From contig SACH01000002.1 of the NCBI GenBank assembly GCA_009928645.1, positions 1 through 64,000 of the forward strand: DNA of 64,000 bases. The letters are read 5' to 3'. The notes under the pieces are model-generated. The model did no database searches, was not told the origin of the DNA, and saw only the letters and a program-made list of their open reading frames with translations. The translations under genes were made by a program, and so were the position numbers. Source of the DNA: Gammaproteobacteria bacterium (lineage in GTDB: Bacteria > Pseudomonadota > Gammaproteobacteria > Chromatiales > Chromatiaceae). Shown here in pieces: positions 52,793-62,358 of the stretch. Position 1 is the first letter of the stretch. Each line of letters begins with the position of its first letter.

Positions 52793-53602
52793 TCAACAGG
52801 CTAAGGCTTGCGCCACAAGCCGGGGCAACTGGCCCGGGGCCTCCATCAAGTCCAGAACCTCGACCAGGGCGGGAGCGAAGCCCGCCTGATCGTCCACCGG
52901 TAGCGGTCCCTTGCCACGGCGCCAGGCGACCAGGGCTTCCGCCGTGCCTCCGCTGCCGGCGAGCGCCAGGATCCGACCTGATTGACGGAGCCGGTGCAGG
53001 ATATCCCGCCGGGTGATCTCCCCGCCCCCGGCCACCAGCATCAGGGTGGCCCGCCCAATGGCCAGCCTTTCGGCCACGGCCATGAGCCAGGGGGATTCGT
53101 CGCCCCAGCACTCTCCCGGTACCAGGAGGAAATGGCTGTGATGGGGGTCCAAGGCGACTCGGGGCTCTTGCCGATCTTGCCAAGCGGACCGATACGGGGC
53201 TGGGTCAAGCTCCGGCACGGGCCTCGAATTCTCAGGAGTGGTCGTCCCCGGATACGGGAAGGCTACCCGCCCGCGAGGCGCCATCCCGATGAGCGGAAAA
53301 CGCCCGCTGGCCTGCTGGCGCGCCTCGCCCATCAAGGCCATGACCCCAAAATGGGTGCCACCGTCGATCACCGCCGCCCCCAGCCGATCCAGAACGGGCA
53401 CCAGGTCCCTGAACAGGGGACACAGCCGGACCGCTACCTTCGCGTCGAGATTGGCAGCGCCCCCGACCAGGATCAGCACCGGGCGGGGGCCGGTCAGACC
53501 GATAGCGGCCAGAGCGGCGCCCACCGCCGATGCCGGCGAACCCTGGGGGCAGGCGAACGCCGCCGGGGAATCGAGGCCGATGGCGTGAGGATCAGGGTTC
53601 AT
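52793..53602 (-). CDS. LSDAT (TRPM-type SLOG) nucleotide sensor protein
   Basis: 269 residues. The core follows the LSDAT/TRPM homology region: VLILVGGAANL, VIDGGTHFGVMALMGEAR (about 80), PLIGMAPRG, DPHHSHFLLVPGE (about 150), ATLMLVAGGGEITRRDIL (about 185) and ALAGSGGTAEAL. In TRPM channels this SLOG region binds ADP-ribose-type nucleotides. First gene of the operon; the RyR gene starts 13 bases downstream. It should be soluble. Ligand identity is inferred only from the fold. Confidence 0.85.
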   Translation of the reverse strand: MNPDPHAIGLDSPAAFACPQGSPASAVGAALAAIGLTGPRPVLILVGGAANLDAKVAVRLCPLFRDLVPVLDRLGAAVIDGGTHFGVMALMGEARQQASGRFPLIGMAPRGRVAFPYPGTTTPENSRPVPELDPAPYRSAWQDRQEPRVALDPHHSHFLLVPGECWGDESPWLMAVAERLAIGRATLMLVAGGGEITRRDILHRLRQSGRILALAGSGGTAEALVAWRRGKGPLPVDDQAGFAPALVEVLDLMEAPGQLPRLVAQALAC

Positions 53603-53922
53603 CGCGGGGGTAGAAGCATGGATGGAAGTAGTCCCTGGAACATCTGCTAGGCGTTGCTGCTGCTCTTGAGAGCAGGTTCTTGAGAACAGGGGCAGGGTCA
53701 GCGTCCTCGTCCTGCACTCCCGCCAAGAGGATAAAACTGACCCAGTGATCCCATGACATCAATCTATCCTTGCGGCGCATTGTCCGCGATCCGTGGCATC
53801 CTGTCCGAAGTTTCGCCCGTCGGCCGGCCACCCGATAACCATGAAGGGGTCTGGTATTTTCGTGTGCTGTCCAGCAGCAATCGGTTCCGCCACGCGATGG
53901 ATCAGTCACCTGCCCATCGTGG
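53603..53922. promoter_or_regulatory. Upstream region of the LSDAT-RyR-Mla operon
   Basis: About 320 bases between the LSDAT start and the tmcA stop, with lower GC at 53745-53790. It must contain the operon promoter. An open frame of 105 codons (53592-53909, minus) crosses it but shows no domain or clear ribosome site. I see no clear operator. Confidence 0.4.
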
Positions 53923-56469
53923 TTACGAAGGGGACCAGGAAAGCAGTCTGGCGCAGGTTACCCTCAACAAGGCGATGAGTTGCGCTCGTCCAGTCGCGCC
54001 GGCCAAAAGGCTGGCCTCGGCCCAATCCCGGTATTGCAACACCGTGACGATGAGGGGGATGGCCTCTTCCCGCGAACAATGCCCCGCGCGGAGGGCCGGT
54101 CCCAGCCTGTCCCGGGCCAGTGCCTGAAGGGCGGCCAGGCTAGCCTCGAAGGGCCGCTGGGCGAAGGCGAAGGCGGCCAGTTCCCGCCAGTCGGGATCAT
54201 TGTCCTCCGCTTGAGTCCGTGGCGGTTCCGAAGTCGGGCAGGTGAGTGCTAGCAGATCGGCGACCAGGCCCGGCTCCAGGTGGCGGAAGGGACCCGCCAG
54301 CAGGACCGGAAAACGGCGGCCGAAACGCGCGCTGGCCCGCCGCGCCAGGTCCTCGCCCGCCGGGGAGAGGGGGCGCAGGACCACGGCGGCATGGGCGCCG
54401 CTGGCGGCGTTACGGCTGGTACCCAGATGGACAGGGTGCAGCCCGCAGGCGGCCCAGAAGCGGAGCAGGTCGGTGGTGACGCCAAAGCTGACCCCCAGTA
54501 GATCCAGGCCCTGGCCCCGGGACTGGGGCTGGGACTGGGCACCTTCCAGGTCCAAAGGCAGGTCCTGATCCTGGGTCAGATCCAGATCCAGATCCAGATC
54601 CAGGAGCAGGTTCTGATCCTGATCCCGGGTCAGTTCCAGGCCCTGAGTCCGTTCCAGGCCCTTAGGCCGGTCCTCTTTTTGGTCTTCGTCTTGGTCTTGG
54701 GCTTGGTTCTGGTCCTGGCCCCGATTCTGGTCCCCGATCCACTGAAGCAAACGCCGCCCCAGGCCCCGGCCCTGAACGGCGGGGTGGACGGCGAGGCGGA
54801 CGATCCTGGCCCAGCGCAGGGTGGGGGCGACCGCCAGACCGGCATGGGCGCTCAGGGTCTGGGGGAGCAGATGACCCTGGGGCCGGCGACGGCCCTGGTA
54901 GATCTCCTCGGCCAGGTCCTGGTCCAGTCCACCCTCGCTGGCAACCAGGGCGGTGGCGACGATGTGACCGCCCTGGCGTAGGGCATGGACCTGGAGGTTG
55001 GGGCCATCCAGCAGGTGCCGCAGATCCAGCGGCCGGGTCTGGTAATGGGCCAGGACCAGGAGACCGAAGAGCTGGCTCAGGGTGGCTTCGTCCCTGACCA
55101 GGGCGTCGCGGTCGAACCGGAGTGGCTCCACCTTGTCCGGCATGGCGGCCAATACCCCCGCGTCCGCGGCGGGGTTGGCGTCCAGCAGCAGGGCCCGGGC
55201 GACCAGGGCCTCAAGGGGATCGGCCGCGGCCCAGCGGATGGGGGTCTGGAGCGCGATCCGCCGGTAGTCGGGGGTCAGGCGCTCCAAGGCGTGGCGGAAG
55301 CGCACCTCGAAGCCGCGTCCAGTGCCCTCGTAGCCATGGATGGTGGTGGCGAAGACCAGGCGGGGATAGGCCTGCAGCAGGCACTCCAGCAAGGGAGCGG
55401 GGATGGCCGCCGCCTCGTCCACCAGCAGCAAGTCGGCCGGCTCGGGGGCCTGGCACAGGGCGTCCGGGGCCTGAAAGCGTAACTCCCCCGCGGCCTGGGC
55501 CTCCGGACGGCGCCTGGTGGCATGGTGGAACAGGGGGTCGACGGCGCTCAGGCGCGGGGCGGTGACCAGGATGCGCCGCATCCCGCTGCCCAGCAGTTCG
55601 CCGGCGGCGATCCCCAGGGCGGCGGTCTTGCCGCGACCGCGGTCGGCGACGATGACCAGAGGCCGACGGGCACGCCCCCGGGCGGCGCGCAGGATGGCCG
55701 CCACCGCCTGGCGCTGATCCTCGGTCCGACAAAGGCGGTCCAGGTCCTGCGCGGATCGGCCGGGGTCGCTGGCCGGGTCCGCGTGCATCCCGGGAGGTAA
55801 GTGTTCAGATCCCCCTGCTACCTGGGCGGGCATGGGTAGCATCAGCCGCCGATCCTCTTGCTCCCTACCCCCTGGCAGGGGAGGATTGGGGGGAGGGGGC
55901 TGAACGTTTGCCCTGGGAGGAGACCCCAGAACTGACGCCGAGGCATTTTCTCGGGTCGAATCTTGGCCCGGCGCCGGGTCAGAGGCCGTGGCCAGTTCCG
56001 GGCCGAATTGCCAGGGTTCGGGGAGCAATTCAGGGATGGGAGCACCCTCCTCGACGCGGATCAGCCTCGCCGCGGTCCCTAGTACCCACGCCAGGCGGGT
56101 GAGGAAGCGGTGGCTGAGCTGGTCGGGGCGGTAGGGCGCGACGGTGACGCGGTGGGCCTGGGGGTCCGGCAGATGGGGCCAGAGGGGGAGGGGAGGAGTC
56201 AGGAGCATTAGCAATCCACCGCCACGCAGGGCTCCCGTGGCGGCGCCGAAGCTGTCGGGGTCGAAGCCGGCATGGGCGTCGTAGACCAGATAATCGAGTT
56301 CCTGACCGAGCAGTAGCGGACCGGCGGCGAGGGGGCGCCGATCATCGGGTCCGGGACCGTCGGTCAACCAGACACCCTGGCCCGGGTTTGACGCCAGACA
56401 GACTTCCGCGGTCAGGCGACACCAGGGGGCGGAACCGGCAAGGAGCAGGGCCAGACGGTGTCGTCGCAT
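53923..56469 (-). CDS. tmcA: tRNA(Met) cytidine acetyltransferase TmcA with two low-complexity inserts
   Basis: 848 residues from ATG 56469, longer than E. coli TmcA (about 670). N-terminal DUF1726-like region (about 1-155), RecD-like helicase with Walker A DRGRGKTAALG, DEAAAIPAPLL and GYEGTGRGFEVRF, then GNAT (AVHPAVQGRGLGRRLL) and the LGVSFG segment. It acetylates the wobble cytidine of elongator tRNA-Met. Insert 1 (about 160-245) contains dispersed repeat DNA; insert 2 (about 579-656) is a 13 x 18-bp array placed inside the GNAT domain. A 15-bp inverted repeat covers the start codon. Confidence 0.92.
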   Translation of the reverse strand: MRRHRLALLLAGSAPWCRLTAEVCLASNPGQGVWLTDGPGPDDRRPLAAGPLLLGQELDYLVYDAHAGFDPDSFGAATGALRGGGLLMLLTPPLPLWPHLPDPQAHRVTVAPYRPDQLSHRFLTRLAWVLGTAARLIRVEEGAPIPELLPEPWQFGPELATASDPAPGQDSTRENASASVLGSPPRANVQPPPPNPPLPGGREQEDRRLMLPMPAQVAGGSEHLPPGMHADPASDPGRSAQDLDRLCRTEDQRQAVAAILRAARGRARRPLVIVADRGRGKTAALGIAAGELLGSGMRRILVTAPRLSAVDPLFHHATRRRPEAQAAGELRFQAPDALCQAPEPADLLLVDEAAAIPAPLLECLLQAYPRLVFATTIHGYEGTGRGFEVRFRHALERLTPDYRRIALQTPIRWAAADPLEALVARALLLDANPAADAGVLAAMPDKVEPLRFDRDALVRDEATLSQLFGLLVLAHYQTRPLDLRHLLDGPNLQVHALRQGGHIVATALVASEGGLDQDLAEEIYQGRRRPQGHLLPQTLSAHAGLAVAPTLRWARIVRLAVHPAVQGRGLGRRLLQWIGDQNRGQDQNQAQDQDEDQKEDRPKGLERTQGLELTRDQDQNLLLDLDLDLDLTQDQDLPLDLEGAQSQPQSRGQGLDLLGVSFGVTTDLLRFWAACGLHPVHLGTSRNAASGAHAAVVLRPLSPAGEDLARRASARFGRRFPVLLAGPFRHLEPGLVADLLALTCPTSEPPRTQAEDNDPDWRELAAFAFAQRPFEASLAALQALARDRLGPALRAGHCSREEAIPLIVTVLQYRDWAEASLLAGATGRAQLIALLRVTCARLLSWSPS
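54502..54735 (-). repeat. Coding minisatellite, 18 bp x 13, in tmcA
   Basis: 234 bases exactly divisible into 13 hexad-coding units: GDQNRG, QDQNQA, QDQDED, QKEDRP, KGLERT, QGLELT, RDQDQN, LLLDLD, LDLDLT, QDQDLP, LDLEGA, QSQPQS, RGQGLD. The composition (Asp/Gln/Leu, GATCAG words) resembles the array in the LysR gene. Confidence 0.85.
55854..55905. repeat. Dispersed GC-skewed palindromic repeat, copy 2, inside tmcA
   Basis: CTCCCTACCCCCTGGCAGGG then GAGGATTGGGGGGAGGGGG and CTGAAC, matching 49807-49855. On the coding strand it encodes PPPPNPPLPGGREQE within insert 1 of TmcA. Confidence 0.7.
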
Positions 56470-56498
56470 CCGGGCCGAGCACAGCCCGGATGCGACGA
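56461..56498. repeat. 15-bp perfect inverted repeat over the tmcA start codon
   Basis: Arms TCGTCGCATCCGGGC (56461-56475) and GCCCGGATGCGACGA (56484-56498) with an 8-base loop CGAGCACA. The tmcA ATG (56467-56469, minus strand) is inside one arm, so in mRNA the hairpin would hide it. Confidence 0.85.
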
Positions 56499-56532
56499 GC
56501 CGACGGAGGGTCTCCTCCTGCTGGGTGTGCGG

Positions 56533-56600
56533 AAAAATGGCTTTGTTTCGCAAAATGACCTTTTCGACCAGTCCAAAAAATGGCTTTGTTTCGCAAAATG
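56533..56600. repeat. 25-bp perfect direct repeat
   Basis: The 25-bp unit aaaaatggctttgtttcgca+aaatg occurs at 56533-56557 and 56576-56600, 43 bases apart. It lies just upstream of tmcA, in the gap of about 350 bases before tumE, which otherwise has an AT-rich section (56640-56760) likely to hold promoters. Confidence 0.85.
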
Positions 56601-56818
56601 GCCCCAGCAAACACTACCCGCCGCGCTGGCAAGTAGATCAATCCGCTAATCCGCTTTGGCGCAGTAATGACATAAACATCTATAAAACAAGATACTATAC
56701 ATAATGAATTCGTAAGGGTATTGGTGATACGAAGTACTAGCCGACCCGCCGCATCCGAATCCGGCATGATATTCTGTTTGCATTGCCTGGCCTTGGCGAT
56801 GTTGTTATCTTGTCCAAC

Positions 56819-57115
56819 ATGGCCGCTCAACCCTTGTTCAACCGCCGCATCGAGTTGCGCGCGAACGTGTTCGCGGAACTGGTCGCATGGAAACTACCGC
56901 GACCGGTCAGCGGCTGCCAACACCGCTACAAATACCGCCTCGCCCTGGTGAAGGACGGCGATTGCGTGTTGCGATACGACAACGAGGCGGGAAAAGGGGA
57001 TCACCGCCACCGGAACGGGCGGGAAAGTGGTTACCACTTCACTGAAATTGAACAACTGATCGCCGATTTCATGGCCGATGTCACGAGGTGCCTGCATGAC
57101 GACGATAACCTTTGA
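56819..57115 (+). CDS. tumE: TumE-family toxin (DUF6516)
   Basis: 98 residues from ATG 56819; the frame is open upstream to 56783. The sequence follows the small DUF6516/TumE family: an N-terminal strand with FAELVAWKLPRPV, HRYKYRLALV, then the hallmark RYDNEAGKGDHRH and the closing YHFTEIEQLIADFMADV. It is the toxin of a two-gene module with a DNA-binding antitoxin, whose start codon overlaps its end. Target unknown to me. Confidence 0.85.
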   Translation: MAAQPLFNRRIELRANVFAELVAWKLPRPVSGCQHRYKYRLALVKDGDCVLRYDNEAGKGDHRHRNGRESGYHFTEIEQLIADFMADVTRCLHDDDNL

Positions 57116-57443
57116 TGTCCGCACCCTCGAGGATAACCTCGTGGATTTTGCCGAGGCCTGGAAGACAGGGCAACCCAGCGACCCGCGGATCAGTTTCGCT
57201 ACCCCGGAACTCCTCTGGCAGGCGCTGACCGCCAAACGCTGGCGAATTTTGCAGACCATGGCCGGAACCGGACCCCTCTCCATCCGGGAATTGGCCCGCA
57301 GGGTCCAGCGCGATGTCAAAGCCGTCCATGCGGATGTCACGGCACTGCGCAAAGCCGGCATAGTGGAAAAAACCGCCGAGGGCAAGATCCATTTCCCCTA
57401 TGACGCGATCCATGTCGATTTCGTCATGAAAGCCGCCGCTTGA
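57096..57443 (+). CDS. tumA: TumA-type HTH antitoxin
   Basis: 115 residues from ATG 57096, overlapping the toxin gene by 20 bases. A winged helix-turn-helix is clear (LLWQALTAKRWRILQTMAG, then LSIRELARRVQRDVKAVHAD), as in the HVO_A0114-type DNA-binding antitoxins that accompany TumE. It should bind the toxin and repress the operon. The toxin-first order is typical of this pair. Confidence 0.85.
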   Translation: MTTITFDVRTLEDNLVDFAEAWKTGQPSDPRISFATPELLWQALTAKRWRILQTMAGTGPLSIRELARRVQRDVKAVHADVTALRKAGIVEKTAEGKIHFPYDAIHVDFVMKAAA

Positions 57444-57569
57444 TCCCTTTCCATCCGCAAGTCGATGCCTGGGCTACCCTAGTCGGGGGATCGCGGCGCG
57501 ATTGATCCGGCGTCCCCGCGGCGAGGGGATTATACTGCCGCCCTCCGCCATTCCTCCGGTTTCCGCCCC

Positions 57570-58940
57570 ATGTCCATCGCCGCCCGCCTTGCCTGCCGCC
57601 CGCTGCCCATCCTGCTGTTTTCGCTGGCCCTGACCCCCTTGAGCTTCGCCCCCTCGCCGCTGGCTGCCGCGACGCCGCCGCCGGCCGAGGAAAAGGCGCC
57701 CCTGCCCGCGGTCGTGGTCACCGCCATCGAGGAGGGGCTGGTGGACAAGCAGGAGCGCTTCATCGGCACCATCAAGGCCATCCAGTCGGTGGACATCAAG
57801 GCCCGGGTGGAGGGCTTTCTCACCAAGCTGGCCTTCGCTCAGGGGGCCATGGTCACCCAGGATCAACTCCTGTATCAGATCGAGCAGGCCCCCTTCCAGG
57901 CCACCCTTGACGGCGCCAAGGCGCAACTGGCCGTGGCCCAGGCCAGCCAGGCGGCGGCGGAGGCCGATCTACTCAATAAGCAGGTGGACCTCGACCGTCA
58001 GGAAACCTTGTTGAAGAAAGGCGACACCTCCCAGGCCAATCGCGACAAGGCCAAGGCCCAGCGCGACGAGGCACAGGCGGCGGTGGACAAGGGCAAGGCC
58101 CAGGGTGAGGATGCCAAGGCGTCCATCGCTACCGCCCAGATCAACCTGGGTTACACCACCATCACCAGCCCCATCGCCGGGCGCATCGGCCCCACCAAGT
58201 ACACCGAGGGCAATCTGGTCAATACCGCCAGCGGCACCCTCGCCACCGTGGTCCAGCTCGATCCCATCCGCGCCGTCTTCTCCATTCCCGGCGCGATCTT
58301 TGTGCGCATCGCCGAGATGACCGATGGGGATGGCCTGGAGGTCATCCGCAAAAAGTTCATTCCCAAGCTCATCCTGCCGACGGGAGAGACCTACGCCCAC
58401 CCCGGGGAGATCGCCTTCGTCGATAACCAGGTCGATCCGCGCACCGGCACCGTCGCCATTTACGCCGATTTCCCCAACCCCGAGCAGATGCTCTTGCCGG
58501 GCCAGTTTATCGCCGCCGTGATCCACCGCGCCGAGGAGGAGCGCCAGCCCCTGGTGCCGGCCTCGGCCATCCAGCGGACCAAGGACGGCGAACAGGTCTT
58601 CGTGGTGGGAGCCGACAACCGGGTGGCGGTGCGCGCGGTCAAGACCGGGGCCCAGGTGGGTACCAACTATGCCGTCCTCTCGGGCCTGCAGGTGGGGGAC
58701 ATCGTCATCGTCTCCGGGGAGCAGAAGGTCAAGCCGGGCATGGTCGTGAAGCCGGTGAAGCAGAGTCAGGCCGATGGGGATGGCGCCAAGGAGGCCCCGT
58801 CCAAGCCCGCGGCCACGGGTACGAGTGGTGCCAAGGCGCCGGCGAGTGCCCCGGCGGCCCCCGCCGGCGTGGCCAAGGACGCGGCAACCCTGAAGAATGC
58901 CGGCGGTGGTGAAGGCAGCCAGGCGGAGCAGCGCCCATGA
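57570..58940 (+). CDS. RND efflux periplasmic adaptor (membrane fusion protein)
   Basis: 456 residues. Signal peptide to about 33; lipoyl/biotinyl-like halves around [15 protein letters not shown] and [13 protein letters not shown] flank a coiled hairpin (about 105-190) with heptad Ala/Gln/Asp. Beta-barrel and membrane-proximal domains follow ([17 protein letters not shown]), then a Ala/Pro/Gly-rich tail of ~50 residues. It bridges the inner membrane RND pump and TolC. Its stop overlaps the pump start (58937-58940). Confidence 0.93.
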   Translation: MSIAARLACRPLPILLFSLALTPLSFAPSPLAAATPPPAEEKAPLPAVVVTAIEEGLVDKQERFIGTIKAIQSVDIKARVEGFLTKLAFAQGAMVTQDQLLYQIEQAPFQATLDGAKAQLAVAQASQAAAEADLLNKQVDLDRQETLLKKGDTSQANRDKAKAQRDEAQAAVDKGKAQGEDAKASIATAQINLGYTTITSPIAGRIGPTKYTEGNLVNTASGTLATVVQLDPIRAVFSIPGAIFVRIAEMTDGDGLEVIRKKFIPKLILPTGETYAHPGEIAFVDNQVDPRTGTVAIYADFPNPEQMLLPGQFIAAVIHRAEEERQPLVPASAIQRTKDGEQVFVVGADNRVAVRAVKTGAQVGTNYAVLSGLQVGDIVIVSGEQKVKPGMVVKPVKQSQADGDGAKEAPSKPAATGTSGAKAPASAPAAPAGVAKDAATLKNAGGGEGSQAEQRP

Positions 58941-61900
58941 TCTCCCGGGTCTTCGTCGAGCGGCCACGGCTGGCCTCGGTCGTCTCCATCGTCCTGGTGG
59001 TGGCCGGGCTCCTGGCCATCAAGGCCATCCCCGTCGCCCAATACCCCAACATCACCCCGCCGGTGGTCATGGTCAACGCCACCTATCCCGGCGCCGACGC
59101 CGAGACCATCGCCAGCACCGTCGGTGGCCCCATCGAGCAGCAGGTCAACGGTGTACAGGACATGCTCTACATGTCCTCGGTCTCCTCCGCCGCGGGGACC
59201 TATGCCCTGACGGTGACCTTCGCCGTGGGCACGGACCCGGACATCGCCCAGGTCAACACCCAGAACCGGGTCTCCCAGGCCCTGGCCCTGCTGCCCACCG
59301 AGGTCCAGGACCTGGGGGTGACGGTCCAGGCCGAGGCCACCAACCTGTTGCTGGTGGTCAACGTCTATTCCCCGGACGACAGCAAGAGCGCCCTCTTCCT
59401 CTCCAACTTTGCCACCATCAACGTCCAGAACGAGCTGGCACGGGTGGCGGGGGTCGGTCAGGCCAACCAGTTCGGCCCCCTCAATTACTCGATGCGCATC
59501 TGGATCGAGCCGGAGAAGATGGCCGCCCTGGGCATCGCCCCGGAGGACGTGGTCAACGCGGTGCGTAAGCAGAACCTCCAGGCTGCCCTGGGGTCCGTGG
59601 GTGGACCGCCCATCGGCGACGATCAGGTCTTCCAGTTCACCGTCGTCACCGAGGGGCAACTGGTCCAGCCCGAGGAGTTCGAGGACATCGTGGTCCGCAC
59701 CAGCGCGGACGGCGGTATCGTCCGGGTCCGGGATGTCGCTCGGGTCGAGCTGGGGTCGCAGATGTACAGCTCCTTCTCCAGTTTCAACGGTAAGCCGACG
59801 GCGGCCATCGGTATCTACCAGGCGCCGGGAGCCAATGCCTTGCAGGTGGCCAAGGACGTGCGCGCCGAGCTCGAGGCGTTGAAATCCCGCTTCCCGGATG
59901 GGGTCGCGGGAGAGGTTATGTACGACTCGACCCTGTTCGTCCAGGCATCCATCGCCGAGATCATCTCCACCCTGGCCATCACGGCGGTGATCGTGCTGCT
60001 GGTGGTGTACATCTTTCTACAGGATATCCGGGCGACCATCGTCCCGGCCCTGACCATCCCCGTCTCCCTGATCGGCGTCTTCATCGTCCTGTTGGCAGCA
60101 GGCTTCTCGGCCAATACCATCAGTCTGTTCGCGGTGGTGCTGGCCATCGGGCTGGTAGTGGACGACGCCATCGTGGTGGTGGAGAACGTCCAGCGCGTCA
60201 TGCTCGAAGAAGGGCTCGACCGGCGGGCGGCGACCCTCAAGGCCATGGAGCAGGTAACCGGCCCCATCGTCTCCACCACCCTGGTGCTGTTCGCCATCTT
60301 TGCCCCGGTGGCCTTCCTGCCGGGCATCAGCGGCGGCCTTTTCCAGCAGTTCTCTCTCACCATCGCCACCGCGGTGGCCATCTCCGCTATCAATGCCCTG
60401 ACCCTGTCGCCCATGCTCTGTGCCCTGTTCCTGGGGACCCCCAAGGAGGCCAGGCGCGGGCCCTTCGCCTGGTTCAATAAGGGGCTGGACGCCACCCGCA
60501 ACGGGTATGTCCGGGTGGTGGGACTGATCGCCCGGCGCTCCATCGTCGCTGGCCTGATCATCATCCTGGTCGGCGGGGCGGCGGTGTGGATTCTGGACCG
60601 GCTGCCCACGGGCTTTATCCCCAACGAGGACCAGGGCGTCCTCTTCGCCGATATCAAGCTGCCCACCGGGGCGGCCCTGCCGCGGGCCACCGAGGTCCTG
60701 AACGAGGTGGCGGCGATCGCCCGCTCCACGCCGGGGGTGGCCAATGTCCTCACCGTCACCGGCTACAGCATGCTCACCGGCGCCGCCTCCTCCAACTCCG
60801 GCCTGGGGGTCTTCGTGCTGGAGCCCTGGGACGACCGCAACACACCAGAGACCCAGATCCGCGGCCTGATCGGGGCCATGGAGGCTCGCTTCGCCGCCAT
60901 CCCCGACGCCGAGGTCCTGGTCTTCCCGCCGCCGCCCATCCCCGGTCTCGGCAATGCCGGCGGCTTTACCTACCAGCTCGAAGGGCTGGGCGGCCAGTCC
61001 TCCCAGGAGTTGACCCAGGTCCTCAACGGTCTGATGACCGCGGCGCGCCAGGAGCCCAGCATCGCTTCGGCCTATTCCACCTTCGATGCCGACGTGCCCC
61101 AGCTTTTCCTCGACCTGGACCGCACCCAGGCGGAATATCTCCAGGTACCGGTCGCGGACGTCTTCTCGACCCTGCAATCGGTCTTCGGCAGCACCTTCGT
61201 CAACAATTTCACCTACCTGGGCCAGACCTACCAGGTCAACGTCCAGGCGGACCAGACGGCCCGGGCCCGGGTGGACCAGATCGGCGAGACCTATGTCCGT
61301 TCCAACACGGGCGCCATGGTGCCCATCGGGGTGCTGGCGAAGGTAAAGGACGACCTCGGTGCTGATCTCGTGTTCCGCTACAACCAGTTCCCCACCGCCG
61401 CCATCAACGGCAGCACCGCCCGCGGCTTCACCAGCGGCGAGTCCATGGCCGCCATGGAGGCGGTCTCGAAACAGACGCTGCCGCAGGGGTTCGGCTTCGA
61501 GTGGACCGGCATGTCCCTGCAGGAGGCCCAGCAGAGCGCCGGGGTCGAGGCGGCCATCTTCGGCCTGGCGGTGCTCTTCGGCTACCTCTTCCTGGTAGCC
61601 CTTTACGAAAGCTGGACCATCCCCTTCTCGGTCCTGACCTCGGTCGCCGTGGCGGTCCTGGGCGCCGCGGGGGGTCTGATGCTGCGCCATCTGGAGAACG
61701 ACCTTTACGCCCAGATCGGTCTGGTGCTGCTCATCGGCCTGGCGGCCAAGAATGCCATCCTCATCGTCGAATTCGCCAAGGAACAGCACGAGGCGGGCAA
61801 GGGCCTGTACGACGCCGCCCTGGCCGGGGCGCGTATGCGCTTCCGCGCCGTGCTCATGACCGCCCTGGCCTTCATCATCGGCCTGCTGCCCCTGGTGATC

Positions 61901-62092
61901 GCCACCGGCGCCGGGGCCAACTCCCGCGTCCATCTGGGCACCACGGTGCTCAGCGGCATGCTGGCGGCGACCCTGTTCGGCATCCTCGTCATTCCTGGCC
62001 TCTATGTTATGTTCCAGGGCATGGCGGAAGGGTCGGGACGCTGGGTCCGGCGGCTGCGCGGGCGGCCAGCCCAAGGCACTGGCCAGCGCTGA
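58937..62092 (+). CDS. RND multidrug efflux permease (AcrB/HAE1 type)
   Basis: 1051 residues, the usual length. Twelve helices expected; TM4 has the proton-relay pair in [19 protein letters not shown] (about 404-422) and the TM10 lysine is in [17 protein letters not shown] (about 935). The docking and porter domains are complete. It expels hydrophobic compounds in trade for protons with the adaptor and an outer-membrane channel. Substrate range cannot be told from sequence. Confidence 0.95.
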   Translation: MISRVFVERPRLASVVSIVLVVAGLLAIKAIPVAQYPNITPPVVMVNATYPGADAETIASTVGGPIEQQVNGVQDMLYMSSVSSAAGTYALTVTFAVGTDPDIAQVNTQNRVSQALALLPTEVQDLGVTVQAEATNLLLVVNVYSPDDSKSALFLSNFATINVQNELARVAGVGQANQFGPLNYSMRIWIEPEKMAALGIAPEDVVNAVRKQNLQAALGSVGGPPIGDDQVFQFTVVTEGQLVQPEEFEDIVVRTSADGGIVRVRDVARVELGSQMYSSFSSFNGKPTAAIGIYQAPGANALQVAKDVRAELEALKSRFPDGVAGEVMYDSTLFVQASIAEIISTLAITAVIVLLVVYIFLQDIRATIVPALTIPVSLIGVFIVLLAAGFSANTISLFAVVLAIGLVVDDAIVVVENVQRVMLEEGLDRRAATLKAMEQVTGPIVSTTLVLFAIFAPVAFLPGISGGLFQQFSLTIATAVAISAINALTLSPMLCALFLGTPKEARRGPFAWFNKGLDATRNGYVRVVGLIARRSIVAGLIIILVGGAAVWILDRLPTGFIPNEDQGVLFADIKLPTGAALPRATEVLNEVAAIARSTPGVANVLTVTGYSMLTGAASSNSGLGVFVLEPWDDRNTPETQIRGLIGAMEARFAAIPDAEVLVFPPPPIPGLGNAGGFTYQLEGLGGQSSQELTQVLNGLMTAARQEPSIASAYSTFDADVPQLFLDLDRTQAEYLQVPVADVFSTLQSVFGSTFVNNFTYLGQTYQVNVQADQTARARVDQIGETYVRSNTGAMVPIGVLAKVKDDLGADLVFRYNQFPTAAINGSTARGFTSGESMAAMEAVSKQTLPQGFGFEWTGMSLQEAQQSAGVEAAIFGLAVLFGYLFLVALYESWTIPFSVLTSVAVAVLGAAGGLMLRHLENDLYAQIGLVLLIGLAAKNAILIVEFAKEQHEAGKGLYDAALAGARMRFRAVLMTALAFIIGLLPLVIATGAGANSRVHLGTTVLSGMLAATLFGILVIPGLYVMFQGMAEGSGRWVRRLRGRPAQGTGQR

Positions 62093-62273
62093 ACGGGAGG
62101 CCTCGTGAGGTATCCCCGCCCCGATAAAACGGAGCGGATTGTTTTACCTGTACCGCGGAGTAGGCCCCATGAGGGCCGCCATTCCGTCATCCTTGCTGGC
62201 CGGGGGGCGTCGCCCCCTGTGCCGGCTCATCGGACCTATTTCCAAGGATCTCTATCGGGATTGATCCCCCGCA

Positions 62274-62303
62274 TTGAGCCAATGAAAGGGGCTCTCCTAT
62301 AAT
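62274..62303 (+). promoter_or_regulatory. Sigma-70-like promoter for the TolC gene
   Basis: TTGAGC (62274-62279), 18-base spacer, TATAAT (62298-62303). The start of transcription would be near 62310, within the 18-bp tandem array. The 62093-62416 gap holds this, the array and a short G/C hairpin near 62200, and no gene. Confidence 0.65.
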
Positions 62304-62304
62304 G

Positions 62305-62358
62305 CCTTGAACTATTCAGGCGCCTTGAACCCATCAGGTACCTTGAACTATTCGGGAA
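62305..62358 (+). repeat. 18 bp x 3 tandem repeat in the tolC leader
   Basis: Three adjacent units CCTTGAACTATTCAGGCG, CCTTGAACCCATCAGGTA, CCTTGAACTATTCGGGAA. It starts 2 bases after the -10 box and ends 58 bases before the start codon. Confidence 0.9.

Noticed and set aside
53592-53909. 105-codon minus-strand frame upstream of LSDAT
   Set aside because: No domain; overlaps the LSDAT start. Could hold the promoter instead.
60017-62074. 685-codon minus-strand open frame opposite the RND pump
   Set aside because: Shadow; the plus strand has complete RND signatures.
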